NCBI RefSeq assembly: GCF_009296025.1 | Contig: NZ_CP045178.1 | Location: 6,200,001 to 6,264,000 of the forward strand | Length of the DNA stretch: 64,000 nt | DNA from: Streptomyces tsukubensis | GTDB lineage: Bacteria > Actinomycetota > Actinomycetes > Streptomycetales > Streptomycetaceae | Direction: 5' to 3' | The notes under the pieces: model-generated | What the model saw: only the letters and a program-made list of their open reading frames with translations | Databases searched by the model: none | Told to the model about the DNA's origin: nothing | Made by a program: the position numbers and the translations under genes | In this document: piece by piece, positions 52,640 through 63,830 of the stretch | Position numbering within the stretch: position 1 is the stretch's first letter | Layout of the letters: every line of letters starts with the position of its first letter

Positions 52640-53860
52640 ATGGAAATCGTCATCCTTGCTGTAGTCATCGCCCTTGTCCTGATCGGCGCGATCAGCGGGC
52701 TCGTGGTCAGCAGCCGCAAGAAGAAGCTGCCGCCCTCGGCACCGTCGAGCACGCCGACCGTCACCGCTCCTCCGGCCGAGCCGCATGTCGGCGAAGAGGC
52801 CGAGAAGCCGAGCGGCGAATCCCGCCGAACGATCGAAGAGGTGGAACTCCCCGATGCGGCGGAGGCCACCGAGACCCCCGCGGCAGTCGAGGATCCGGTC
52901 GTCGCGGAGCCGCCGGCTCCGCAGATCGAGGTACCCGAGCCAACCGCAGGACGCCTGGTGCGCCTGCGTACCCGGCTGTCCCGCTCCCAGAACGCCCTCG
53001 GCAAGGGACTGCTCACGCTGCTGTCCCGCGAGCATCTGGACGAGGACACCTGGGAGGAGATCGAGGACACACTGCTCACAGCTGACGTCGGCGTGACGCC
53101 GACGCAGGAACTCGTGGAGCGGCTGCGTGAGCGGGTGCGGGTGCTCGGCACCCGCACCCCGGACGAACTGCGCGCCCTGCTGCGCGAAGAGCTCGTGGCA
53201 CTGGTCGGACCTGAGTTCGACCGCACCGTGCACACCGAATCCGGTCCGGGAAAACCCGGAATCGTCATGGTCGTCGGCGTCAACGGCACCGGTAAGACCA
53301 CCACCACGGGCAAGCTCGCGCGTGTCCTGGTCGCGGACGGCAAGTCCGTCGTCCTGGGCGCCGCGGACACCTTCCGCGCCGCTGCCGCGGACCAGCTCCA
53401 GACCTGGGGCGAGCGTGTCGGTGCCCGCACCGTACGCGGGCCCGAGGGCGGCGACCCCGCGTCGATCGCCTTCGACGCGGTCAAGGAGGGCATCGCTGAG
53501 GGCTCCGACGCGGTGCTCATCGACACCGCGGGCCGGCTGCACACCAAGACCGGCCTCATGGACGAACTGGGCAAGGTCAAACGCGTCGTCGAGAAGCAGG
53601 CACCACTGGACGAGGTGTTGCTGGTCCTGGACGCCACCACCGGTCAGAACGGCCTGGTGCAGGCGCGCGTCTTCGCCGAGGTCGTCAACATCACCGGCAT
53701 CGTGCTGACCAAGCTGGACGGCACGGCCAAGGGCGGAATCGTCGTCGCCGTCCAGCGTGAACTCGGGGTCCCCGTGAAGCTCATCGGGCTCGGAGAGGGC
53801 GCGGACGACCTGGCGCCGTTCGAGCCGGAAGCCTTCGTGGAGGCGCTCATCGGCGAGTGA
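52640..53860 (+). CDS. ftsY: Signal recognition particle receptor FtsY
   Basis: 406 residues. N-terminal membrane segment 2-24 (EIVILAVVIALVLIGAISGLV), acidic A-domain with APSSTPTVTAPPAEPH, then N and G domains: VVGVNGTGKTTTTGKLA about 213, LGAADTFRAAAADQLQTW and DTAGRLHTK (294). Receives Ffh-ribosome complexes at the membrane; ffh is present at 61909. ATG at 52640. Confidence 0.97.
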   Translation: MEIVILAVVIALVLIGAISGLVVSSRKKKLPPSAPSSTPTVTAPPAEPHVGEEAEKPSGESRRTIEEVELPDAAEATETPAAVEDPVVAEPPAPQIEVPEPTAGRLVRLRTRLSRSQNALGKGLLTLLSREHLDEDTWEEIEDTLLTADVGVTPTQELVERLRERVRVLGTRTPDELRALLREELVALVGPEFDRTVHTESGPGKPGIVMVVGVNGTGKTTTTGKLARVLVADGKSVVLGAADTFRAAAADQLQTWGERVGARTVRGPEGGDPASIAFDAVKEGIAEGSDAVLIDTAGRLHTKTGLMDELGKVKRVVEKQAPLDEVLLVLDATTGQNGLVQARVFAEVVNITGIVLTKLDGTAKGGIVVAVQRELGVPVKLIGLGEGADDLAPFEPEAFVEALIGE

Positions 53861-54269
53861 GCCGCGGGCGCGCCGACCGGCGGACACATCGGACCCCGGT
53901 GACTCAGTACGAGTCGCCGGGGTCTGTCGCGTACCGGGTGTCTGATTCGGGGCGGGCTCGTGTGTGCGCCGCCGCGTGGCGCGGCGGGTGCGGGCCGGTG
54001 ATCGCACTCGGGGAGTTGCGGGGCCGCGCTTGCGCGCCGTGCGGCGCGTGCCTCGTTCCGTGCTCGCGTGGCATGCGCCGTGCGGCGCGGGGAGGTGCGC
54101 ATGGCCTCGCCACACACGGTGCGCCACGCGCCGTGCGGCGTGCGGCGTGCGCCCGTCCCGTCGTCTCCCGCGCCGTGCGGCGCGGTGCGAGGCCGGAGAA
54201 CGAGGCGCGGCACCCGCTCCGCCATCGATGTCCCAGGGGCCGGGTCCACTGAGCCCGTCGCGGAGTCCG
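53861..54269. other. Convergent spacer between ftsY and the primase-like gene
   Basis: About 410 bp containing three perfect and at least one imperfect GCGCCGTGCGGCGC palindrome. No gene supported. Confidence 0.75.
54034..54183. repeat. Cluster of GCGCCGTGCGGCGC palindromes
   Basis: Perfect copies at 54034-54047, 54075-54088 and 54170-54183, and an imperfect copy at 54128-54141. Confidence 0.9.
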
Positions 54270-54926
54270 CTACGCCGTTCGGGAGCGGTGGGCGACGTAC
54301 GCCAGGGTGCCGAGCAGCAGACGGGCGTGGGGCGGGTTGCTCGCGGTTTCCAGGGCGGGGCAACGAAGCCAGCGGACCGGGCCGCGTCCTCCCCGGTCCG
54401 ACGGCGGCGCGGTGATGTGGGCACCCGGGCCCAGGGCGCGCAGGTCGAGATGGGCGTCGTCCCAGCCCATTCGGTAGAGCAACTGTGGCAGGGCGGCCGC
54501 GGCGCCCGGCGCGACGAAGAAGTGCGCGCGCCCCTCGGGGGTCACCGTCACCGGGCCGAGTGGCAGCCCCATGCGTTCCAGCCGCACCAGCGCGTGGCGC
54601 CCCGTCGATTCCGCGACGTCGATGATGTCGAAGGCACCGCCCACCGGCAGCATCACCGCGGCGCCGGGGAAGCCCGCCCAGACGGATGCCACGTCGTCCA
54701 GCGAGGCGCCGGCGGGTAGGGGCTCGGCACGGTCCAGTGGATGGGCGCCGGGGGTGAGGCACCGTCTGGCGCCGCAGGAGCAGGCGCCTGCCGCGGCGCG
54801 GGCGCCCGGAACCACTTCCCAGCCCCAGAGCCCGGTGAACTCGGCCACTGTCACGCACTCCGGTTCGCGGCCGCGCCGCCTGGTGCCGGTCCGCATCTCG
54901 CGAATCCCGCCGATTGTGAAGCCCAT
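54270..54926 (-). CDS. Primase/polymerase-like (Prim-Pol) protein, single domain
   Basis: 218 residues resembling the bifunctional DNA primase/polymerase N-terminal fold: GWEVVPGARA (start), DDVASVWAGFPGAAVMLPVGGAFDIIDVAE and TPEGRAHFFVAPG, LRALGPGAHITAPPS. The metal-binding Asp/Glu of replicative Prim-Pol (DID... in DIIDV) is present but the pattern is weakened, so polymerase activity is doubtful. ATG at 54926 follows GGAGGAGG. Divergent from nsdA. The Cys-rich ACSCGARRC stretch is unusual for the fold. Confidence 0.75.
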   Translation of the reverse strand: MGFTIGGIREMRTGTRRRGREPECVTVAEFTGLWGWEVVPGARAAAGACSCGARRCLTPGAHPLDRAEPLPAGASLDDVASVWAGFPGAAVMLPVGGAFDIIDVAESTGRHALVRLERMGLPLGPVTVTPEGRAHFFVAPGAAAALPQLLYRMGWDDAHLDLRALGPGAHITAPPSDRGGRGPVRWLRCPALETASNPPHARLLLGTLAYVAHRSRTA

Positions 54927-55397
54927 GCCTCCTCCAACGTGTCCGAGGCGTCCAACGCCGGTGACGCGCCTATGGTTACGTGACGGAGTGGCCGTGTGAC
55001 GATGCGTGGGTGCTCGCCGTCGCGACGGGGGTGGTGCCCGCAGAGGCGCACGCCCCGGTGTGCATCGCCGCGCCCGTTTGCCGCTTCCGTGTGGCAAGTC
55101 AATCGCGAGTATTCACCCGGGAGTTCGGACGCGGGGGTGGCGAAGGGTGGCGTTTGCCGAGGCGGACTCGCGATCGGGTGACCCGAGGATTACGTTCGGC
55201 ACATGAGCCCTCAGAGTGGGTTCCGCGCGTGGGTGTGGCTTAGGGCAAGCCGGTTTCCGGTCCGAAGAGTGACAACCCCGGCGGCCCGCCGCGAAGAGCG
55301 GCATTCTGTAGAGCATCGCGCGACGTCTCAGGAAGTGCGCGCGGCGTCGGTGCAGGGCGTACCGGTGCGGTAGTGGCGGGGAAACGGGGGCGTTCCG
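54927..55397. other. Divergent spacer upstream of nsdA
   Basis: About 470 bp with no supported gene. Probably includes the nsdA promoter; the stretch 55240-55340 is a candidate but I cannot pick boxes. Confidence 0.5.
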
Positions 55398-56891
55398 GTG
55401 ACCGGAATCGGCGGCGCGAGCGGTGGGAACGGCGACAAGCGCCCCAACGGACTGCTTGAATCGTGGTTCGTCCGCAGCGGCTGGTCCAAGGGCGAGCTCG
55501 CGCGTCAGGTCAACCGCAGAGCGCGGCAGCTGGGCGCCATCCATATCTCCACCGACACGTCGCGGGTGCGCCGTTGGCTCGACGGCGAGCAGCCCAGGGA
55601 GCCGATTCCGCGCATCCTCTCCGAACTCTTCTCCGAACGGTTCGGCTGCGCCGTGGCCGTGGAGAACCTGGGGCTCCGTCCCACACATCAGTCGCCCTCG
55701 GTCGCGGGGGTCGACCTGCCATGGACGGCGCCGCAGACCGTCGCCCTGATGAGTGAGTTCTCCCGTAGCGACCTGATGCTGGCCAGGCGCGGTTTTCTCG
55801 GCACCTCACTGGCGCTCTCCGCGGGCCCCGCACTCATCGAGCCCATGCAGCGCTGGCTGGTCCCCACACCGACGCCGGGCGGCACACCCACCTCCGAGCC
55901 CACACCTTCACGGCGTACCGGAAACAAGCTCTCCAAGCCCGAACTGGACCTGCTGGAGTCCACGACGGTCATGTTCCGCCAGTGGGACGCCCAGTGCGGC
56001 GGCGGCCTGCGGCGCAAGGCAGTGGTCGGGCAGCTTCACGAGGTCACCGACCTGCTCCAGGAACCCCAGCCGGAGACCACCTCCAAGCGCTTGTTCAAGG
56101 TGGCCTCGGAACTGGCCGAACTGGCCGGCTGGATGAGCTACGACGTAGGCCTCCAGCCCACGGCGCAGAAGTACTTCGTGCTGGCCCTGCACGCCGCCAA
56201 GGAGGCTGACGACAAGCCTCTCGGCTCGTACGTCCTGTCCAACATGGCCCGTCAGATGATCCACCTGGGACGCCCCGACGACGCCCTGGAACTCATCCAC
56301 CTCGCGCAGTACGGCAGCAGGCACGCGGCGACGGCGCGCACCCAGTCCATGCTGTATGCGATGGAGGCCCGCGCCTACGCCAACATGGCACAGCCCGGCA
56401 AGTGCAAACGAGCCGTCCGGATGGCCGAGGACACCTACGCGGACGCCGGGGAGTTCCGCGGCGAGAACGAACCGGATCCCGACTGGATCCGCTTCTTCTC
56501 CGAGGCCGAACTGAATGCGGAGAACGGCCATTCCTTCCGCGATCTCGCCTACGTCGCGGGGCGCAGCCACACCTACGCGGCGCTCGCCCAGCCTCCCATG
56601 CGCCTTGCTGTGGAGATGTTCGGACGCGACCTCGAACACCACCGTTCGTACGCGCTCAACCTGATCGGGCTCGCCACCGTGCACCTGCTCCGGAGGGAAC
56701 CGGAAGAGGGCGCGGGCATTGTTGAGCAGGCCATCGGCATCGCCAAGAAGGTGCGATCGGAACGGCTCAACACCCGGCTGCGCAAGACCGTCGACAGCGC
56801 CGTGCGGGAGTACGGCGAGGTCGCCGAGATCGCCCGGCTCTCCGACTACCTGGCAAAGCAACTGCCGGAGACCACGGAGGCCGCGGTCTGA
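55398..56891 (+). CDS. nsdA: NsdA, negative regulator of differentiation
   Basis: 497 residues. N-terminal WFVRSGWSKGELARQVNRRARQLG and a RVRRWLDGEQPREP motif resembling a winged or HTH domain of the XRE-like kind; a SALA/GFLGTSLAL segment near 130; C-terminal TPR-like helical repeats (LFKVASELAELAGWMSYDVG, DKPLGSYVLSNMARQMIHLG, ARAYANMAQPGKCKRAVRMAED). In S. coelicolor NsdA restrains sporulation and antibiotic production. GTG at 55398 with GGGGG six bases before it. Confidence 0.94.
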   Translation: MTGIGGASGGNGDKRPNGLLESWFVRSGWSKGELARQVNRRARQLGAIHISTDTSRVRRWLDGEQPREPIPRILSELFSERFGCAVAVENLGLRPTHQSPSVAGVDLPWTAPQTVALMSEFSRSDLMLARRGFLGTSLALSAGPALIEPMQRWLVPTPTPGGTPTSEPTPSRRTGNKLSKPELDLLESTTVMFRQWDAQCGGGLRRKAVVGQLHEVTDLLQEPQPETTSKRLFKVASELAELAGWMSYDVGLQPTAQKYFVLALHAAKEADDKPLGSYVLSNMARQMIHLGRPDDALELIHLAQYGSRHAATARTQSMLYAMEARAYANMAQPGKCKRAVRMAEDTYADAGEFRGENEPDPDWIRFFSEAELNAENGHSFRDLAYVAGRSHTYAALAQPPMRLAVEMFGRDLEHHRSYALNLIGLATVHLLRREPEEGAGIVEQAIGIAKKVRSERLNTRLRKTVDSAVREYGEVAEIARLSDYLAKQLPETTEAAV

Positions 56892-57215
56892 GTCCACCCC
56901 CGCGGGCGCCACCCCATGGACCCCGGCCGCGGCCGGTCATCCGACAATGCCCGACTCGGCTCCCCCACGCCTGGTCAACCGGATGACGGACCGCGGTCGG
57001 CCTGTGTCCACGGCATGGCAGATCAGCCTGCGGATGTCGGCACAGAACAGTTCATACACGCGTAACATCCACCGCGCCTTCGTCACGGCGGCGAAACAAC
57101 GAGGGGCATCGGCCGAAATCACGCTGCGCCAATCTCAGGGCGCATAACCGGGCCACCCCTCACCGGCCGCACTGGCTCAGCTCGCACGGGCCGCACCGAC
57201 GACGAGGAGACGCAG
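56892..57215. other. Spacer between nsdA and amtB
   Basis: About 320 bp; holds the candidate GlnR site and the amtB promoter. No gene supported. Confidence 0.6.
57050..57097 (+). promoter_or_regulatory. Candidate GlnR-binding region upstream of amtB
   Basis: GTCAC (57082-57086), six bases, GAAAC (57093-57097) fits the half-site pattern gTnAC-n6-GaAAC reported for GlnR. Further half-sites GTAAC (57062-57066) and GTTCA (57050) lie upstream with spacing that is off by one or two bases. Position before amtB-glnK, the usual GlnR targets, supports the call. Confidence 0.6.
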
Positions 57216-58906
<1,691 letters not shown>

Positions 58907-59270
58907 GTCCTGGCGGGCTCGTTCACTTCGATAGGGCGCCCGGTTCCCTTCGCTCCACGACCGGTCCGTGTCCGGCCCGGTCTGGTCAGAGTCCGTCCGT
59001 GACACGTGACACGTGGCGGGGCTGGGGCTGGCGGTACCGGAACACGGGGCCGCTACCCGGGACTTCCCGAGGTACTGGGGCGAGACCGGTGAGGGGCCTG
59101 GCCCGCCATGAGTCCCTACGCCGCGGAGTCGCTCAGGACGACCCCGCGCAGCGGAGCCTCCCCGGTCCGGCCGATCCGGTCCGGTTCAGCCCGAAGCGGA
59201 GCGAGCCGGTCGGGGCCGGGCCGATCCCGTTCGATCCGATGTGTGACAGAACCGAACCAGGAGCCGCTGG
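58907..59270. other. Spacer between glnK and glnD
   Basis: About 360 bp with short repeated GACACGT units (58999-59015) and CCGGTCCGG-type repeats, no gene supported. A glnD promoter may lie here. Confidence 0.55.
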
Positions 59271-61790
59271 GTGACGAGCCCCGACGTGACGAACGAAACG
59301 GATGAATCAGGCCCCAGCTGCTACGCGGCGGCCCGGCTGAGCCTCCTCCATCAGGAGAGGCAAGCCGGGCCTTCGCGCCGTGCGGCGCTGGCGAAGCTGA
59401 CCGACGACTGGCTCGGTGGCCTCTTCCGAGCCGCCAAGGGCGACCTGCGCGGCGTCGCCCTGGTCGCCGTCGGTGGCTACGGCCGCGGTGAACTCTCGCC
59501 CCGCAGCGACCTCGACCTGCTCCTCCTGCACAGCGGCGGTGACAGCAAGGCGGTGGCGGCGCTCGCCGACCACCTCTGGTACCCGGTGTGGGACCTCGGT
59601 ATCGCCCTCGACCACTCCGTGCGCACCGTCGGCGAAGCGCGAAGGACCGCGGGGGAGGACCTCAAGGTCCAGCTCGGCCTCCTCGACGCCAGGCACATCG
59701 CGGGCGATCTCGGTATGACCACGGGACTGCGTTCCGCAGTCCTCGCCGACTGGCGCAACCAGGCCCCCAAACGACTCCCCCTCCTTCAGGAACTCTGTGC
59801 CGAACGGGCCGACCGCCAGGGCGAACTGCGCTTCCTGCTCGAACCCGACCTCAAAGAGGCCCGCGGCGGGCTGCGCGACGCCACCGCGCTGCGCGCCGTA
59901 GCCGCGTCGTGGCTCGCCGACGCTCCCAGGGCGGGGCTCGCGGAGGCGCGTCGCGACCTGCTGGACGTACGAGACGCCCTGCATCTGGCCACCGGGCGCG
60001 CCACGGACCGCCTCGCCCTCCAAGAACAGGACCAGGTCGCGGCGGAGCTCGGTCTGCTCGACGCCGACACTCTCCTACGGCAGGTGTACGAAGCCGCCCG
60101 CACCATCGCCTACGCCGCCGACGTCACATGGCGCGAGGTCGCACGGGTACTGCGCTCACGATCCGTACGTCCCCGGCTGCGCGCCATGCTCGGCGGCGGC
60201 AAGCCCGCCGCCGCCCGCACCCCCTTGGCCGAGGGCGTCGTCGAGCAGGAGGGCGAAGTCGTCCTCGCCCTCGCGGCACGCCCCGACCGCGACCCGGTCC
60301 TTCCGCTGCGCGCCGCCGCCGCGGCCGCACAGGCGGGCCTGCCACTCTCCCTGCACGCCGTACGGCGCCTGGCCGCGGCCTCCCGGCCGCTGCCCACGCC
60401 CTGGCCTGCCGAGGCCCGCGAACAGCTCGTCACGCTGCTCGGTGCGGGCCGCGCCACGGTCGATGTCTGGGAGGCGCTGGAGGCCGAGGAGCTGATCACC
60501 CGGCTGCTGCCCGACTGGGAACGGGTGCGGTGCCGCCCTCAGCGCAACCCCGTGCACACCTGGACCGTCGATCGTCACCTTGTCGAGGCCACCGTCCGCG
60601 CCGCGTCGCTCACGCGCCGTGTCTCCCGCCCCGACCTGCTGCTCGTGGCGGCGCTCCTGCACGACATCGGCAAGGGCTGGCCCGGCGACCACTCCAAAGC
60701 GGGCGAGACCATCGCCCGCGACGTGGCGACCCACGTCGGCTTCGACCGGCGCGACGTGGACGTCGTGGCCACCCTCGTACGCCACCATCTGCTCCTCATC
60801 GACACGGCCACCCGCCGTGACCTCGACGACCCGGCGACCGTACGGGCCGTCGCGGACGCCGTGGGCAGCGAGTCAACCCTCGAACTCCTTCACGCCCTCA
60901 CCGAGGCGGACGCTCTCGCCACCGGCCCCGCCGCCTGGTCCTCCTGGCGCGCCGGACTCGTCGCCGATCTCGTCGGCCGGGCCGCCGCCGTCCTCTCCGG
61001 CGAGGCTCCGGCGCAGCCGAAACCCGCGGCGCCCACGGCGGAACAGGAAAGACTCGCCATCGAGGCGTTCCGTACCGGCGGTCCCGTTCTCTCCCTGCGC
61101 GCCGAGACCGAGGACCCGCCCGTCGGGGAGTCGGCTGACGTCGCGGCGCAGGAGGCGACAGCCCGGGAGGAGCAGGAGCCCCTCGGTGTCGAGCTGCTCA
61201 TCGCCGTCCCCGACCAACCGGGTGTGCTCCCCGCGGTCGCCGGGATCCTCGCGATGCACCGCCTCACGGTGCGCACCGCGGAACTGCGGACCATGGGCCT
61301 GTCCGACGTGGCGACCGCCCATGAGCCGGCCACGGAAACGACCGACGTCCCCACCGACGGGAGCCCCGCCGTACTCGTCCTGGAGTGGCGGGTGGCCGCG
61401 CAGTACGGCGCGCTGCCGCAGGCCTCCAGGCTGCGCGCCGACCTCGTACGCGCCCTCGACGGCTCGCTCGACATCCCGGCCCGGCTCGCGGAGCGAGAGG
61501 CCGCCTACCCCCGCCGCCGCGGCATCGCCGCCCCGCCGCCCCGGGTGACGGTCGCACCCGCGGCGTCGCGCCACGCGACGGTCATCGAGGTACGTGCCCA
61601 GGACGTACCGGGGCTGCTGCACCGGCTCGGGCGTGCGCTGGACGCCGCGGACGTACGGGTGCGCAGCGCGCATGTGAGCACCCTGGGGGCCAACGCCGTG
61701 GACGCGTTCTATGTCACCCGTGACGGTGCCCCGCTGGCGGCGGACGAAGCGGCGGCCGTCGCGGCAGCGCTGGAGAAGACACTGCGCTGA
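59271..61790 (+). CDS. glnD: PII adenylyltransferase/deadenylylase GlnD
   Basis: 839 residues. Nucleotidyltransferase motif GGYGRGELSPRSD at 68-80, HD domain with LLHDIGKGWPGD about 463-474, ACT1 from about 638 (LLIAVPDQPGVLPAVAGIL) and ACT2 from about 770 (VIEVRAQDVPGLLHRLGRA). Modifies GlnK according to glutamine status. GTG start at 59271 after GGAG. The palindrome GCGCCGTGCGGCGC is inside the gene at 59375-59388 (encoding SRRAAL) and a shortened form near 60357; another sits right after the stop at 61794-61807. Confidence 0.95.
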   Translation: MTSPDVTNETDESGPSCYAAARLSLLHQERQAGPSRRAALAKLTDDWLGGLFRAAKGDLRGVALVAVGGYGRGELSPRSDLDLLLLHSGGDSKAVAALADHLWYPVWDLGIALDHSVRTVGEARRTAGEDLKVQLGLLDARHIAGDLGMTTGLRSAVLADWRNQAPKRLPLLQELCAERADRQGELRFLLEPDLKEARGGLRDATALRAVAASWLADAPRAGLAEARRDLLDVRDALHLATGRATDRLALQEQDQVAAELGLLDADTLLRQVYEAARTIAYAADVTWREVARVLRSRSVRPRLRAMLGGGKPAAARTPLAEGVVEQEGEVVLALAARPDRDPVLPLRAAAAAAQAGLPLSLHAVRRLAAASRPLPTPWPAEAREQLVTLLGAGRATVDVWEALEAEELITRLLPDWERVRCRPQRNPVHTWTVDRHLVEATVRAASLTRRVSRPDLLLVAALLHDIGKGWPGDHSKAGETIARDVATHVGFDRRDVDVVATLVRHHLLLIDTATRRDLDDPATVRAVADAVGSESTLELLHALTEADALATGPAAWSSWRAGLVADLVGRAAAVLSGEAPAQPKPAAPTAEQERLAIEAFRTGGPVLSLRAETEDPPVGESADVAAQEATAREEQEPLGVELLIAVPDQPGVLPAVAGILAMHRLTVRTAELRTMGLSDVATAHEPATETTDVPTDGSPAVLVLEWRVAAQYGALPQASRLRADLVRALDGSLDIPARLAEREAAYPRRRGIAAPPPRVTVAPAASRHATVIEVRAQDVPGLLHRLGRALDAADVRVRSAHVSTLGANAVDAFYVTRDGAPLAADEAAAVAAALEKTLR

Positions 61791-61793
61791 GCC

Positions 61794-61807
61794 GCGCCGT
61801 ACGGCGC
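61794..61807. repeat. GCGCCGTACGGCGC palindrome after glnD
   Basis: Perfect 14-bp palindrome starting four bases after the glnD stop (61788-61790). Could act as a transcription end or mRNA stabiliser. Confidence 0.85.
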
Positions 61808-61908
61808 CCACGGGATAAATCCGGCAGCCAGGGGTCACCGCTCTTGCCGGTGCGGATACCCTGGACGTTGGTTCCCCCTGCCCCCGACCCCGAGGACCGA
61901 CGAGCGCC

Positions 61909-63459
61909 GTGTTCGATACCCTCTCCGATCGCCTCTCAGCGACATTCAAGAGCCTCCGTGGCAAGGGGCGTCTGTCCGAGGCGGACATCGATGCCACCGC
62001 GCGCGAGATTCGTATCGCCCTCCTTGAGGCGGACGTCGCGCTGCCTGTCGTGCGCGCCTTCATCAAGAAGATCAAGGAGCGGGCCCTCGGAGCCGAGGTG
62101 TCCCAGGCGCTGAACCCCGCGCAGCAGGTCATCAAAATCGTCAACGAGGAACTGGTGGGCATCCTCGGTGGCGAGACTCGCCGCCTCAGGTTCGCCAAGC
62201 AGCCGCCGACCGTCATCATGCTCGCCGGTCTCCAGGGTGCGGGTAAGACCACGCTGGCCGGAAAGCTCGGCAAGTGGCTTCAGGGTCAGGGCCACTCGCC
62301 GCTGCTCGTCGCGTGCGACCTCCAGCGGCCGAACGCGGTCAATCAGCTCGGCGTGGTCGCCGAGCGGGCCGGCGTCTCGATCTACGCGCCGGAGCCCGGC
62401 AATGGCGTGGGGGACCCCGTCAAGGTCGCCAAGGACTCCATCGAGTACGCGAAGAACAAGGTCCACGACGTCGTCATCGTGGACACGGCGGGCCGCCTCG
62501 GCATCGACCAGGAACTGATGCGGCAGGCCGCGGACATTCGCGACGCGGTCAGCCCCGATGAGGTGCTGTTCGTCGTCGACGCCATGATCGGCCAAGACGC
62601 GGTGAACACCGCCGAAGCCTTCCGTGACGGTGTCGGCTTTGACGGCGTGGTGCTCTCCAAGCTCGACGGCGACGCTCGCGGTGGCGCCGCTCTGTCGATC
62701 GCCCACGTCACGGGCAAACAGATCATGTTCGCCTCCAACGGCGAGAAGCTGGACGACTTCGACGCGTTCCACCCGGACCGCATGGCGTCCCGCATCCTCG
62801 ACATGGGCGACATGCTCACCCTGATCGAGCAGGCCGAGAAGACCTTCAGCCAGCAAGAGGCCGAAGACATGGCCCGCAAGCTCCAGAAGGGGCCGAAGGA
62901 GTTCACGCTCGACGACTTCCTGGCCCAGATGGAGCAGGTCAGGAAGATGGGGTCCATCTCCAAGCTGCTCGGCATGCTGCCGGGCATGGGGCAGATGAAG
63001 GACCAGATCAACAACCTGGACGAGCGGGACGTCGACCGGACCGCCGCCATCATCAAGTCGATGACCCCCGCAGAGCGCCACGAGCCGACGCTCATCAACG
63101 GCTCGCGCCGTGCCCGCATCGCCAAGGGCTCCGGCGTGGAGGTCAGCGCCGTCAAGAACCTCGTCGAGAGGTTCTTCGAGGCCCGCAAGATGATGTCGAA
63201 GATGGCACAGGGCGGCGGCATGCCGGGTATGCCGGGAATGCCGGGAAGTGGTGGCGGTCCCGGCCGCCAGAAGAAGCAGCAGAAGCAGGCCAAGGGTAAG
63301 CGCAAGAGTGGCAACCCCATGAAGCGCAAGGCCGAGGAGCAGGCGGCGCTCGCGCGGCGTGAGCAGGCCTCCCAGGAGGGCAGCCCCTTCGGGCTTCCGC
63401 AGGGAGAGCCCGGCAAGGACTTCGAACTGCCTGACGAGTTCAAGAAGTTCATGGGCTGA
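61909..63459 (+). CDS. ffh: Signal recognition particle protein Ffh
   Basis: 516 residues. N domain 1-100, P-loop GLQGAGKTTLAGKLG at about 107, DTAGRLG, DARGGAALSIAHVTGK, and M domain from ~300 (MARKLQKGPKEFTLDDFLAQMEQVRKMGS, GMLPGMGQM, SRRARIAKGSG). C-terminal Gly/Met-rich GGGMPGMPGMPG then Lys/Arg tail. Binds 4.5S RNA and signal sequences. GTG at 61909. Strong terminator follows. Confidence 0.97.
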   Translation: MFDTLSDRLSATFKSLRGKGRLSEADIDATAREIRIALLEADVALPVVRAFIKKIKERALGAEVSQALNPAQQVIKIVNEELVGILGGETRRLRFAKQPPTVIMLAGLQGAGKTTLAGKLGKWLQGQGHSPLLVACDLQRPNAVNQLGVVAERAGVSIYAPEPGNGVGDPVKVAKDSIEYAKNKVHDVVIVDTAGRLGIDQELMRQAADIRDAVSPDEVLFVVDAMIGQDAVNTAEAFRDGVGFDGVVLSKLDGDARGGAALSIAHVTGKQIMFASNGEKLDDFDAFHPDRMASRILDMGDMLTLIEQAEKTFSQQEAEDMARKLQKGPKEFTLDDFLAQMEQVRKMGSISKLLGMLPGMGQMKDQINNLDERDVDRTAAIIKSMTPAERHEPTLINGSRRARIAKGSGVEVSAVKNLVERFFEARKMMSKMAQGGGMPGMPGMPGSGGGPGRQKKQQKQAKGKRKSGNPMKRKAEEQAALARREQASQEGSPFGLPQGEPGKDFELPDEFKKFMG

Positions 63460-63530
63460 TTGACGGGTTCGTCTGCCGACGAGGCGCTGAGAGCGGCGCC
63501 CTTGTCCGTGGGTGGGCGATGGTGAGCCCA

Positions 63531-63573
63531 ATGGGTAAGGGGCGACCGCCAATGGTGGTCGCCCCTTACCCAT
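63531..63573 (+). terminator. Terminator after ffh
   Basis: 17-bp perfect stem (ATGGGTAAGGGGCGACC and its complement) with a nine-base loop. Confidence 0.9.
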
Positions 63574-63644
63574 GCCTGCGACTTGTGGGCGCCGGGCATC
63601 TACCGGGAGAGCTGGTGGCTCCTCGTGTGGCGTGCGGGCTGTGC

Positions 63645-63830
63645 GCGCCGTACGGCGCGGGAGGTGTGGGCCGGGCAGCGTTGCCGCGCCGTACGGCGCG
63701 CGGACAGGGCCGTACGTGATGCGCCGCAGGGCGCAGACGGTGTCAATCGGCGCGCCGTGCGGCGCGTGCGAACGCCGCCACCGGGTGCCGAGGCGGCCAT
63801 GTGCTGCCGATCCTGCGCGCCGCACGGCGC
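63645..63830. repeat. Cluster of GCGCCGTRCGGCGC palindromes
   Basis: Perfect copies at 63645-63658, 63686-63699, 63752-63765 and 63817-63830; degenerate pieces at about 63719 and 63967. Confidence 0.9.

Noticed and set aside
54980..55243. Small + strand gene between the Prim-Pol-like gene and nsdA
   Set aside because: No ribosome site, no recognisable fold and atypical composition; probably the leader and promoter region.
61936..63825. 629-codon - strand frame across ffh
   Set aside because: Antisense to ffh; the N, G and M domain motifs fix the + strand.
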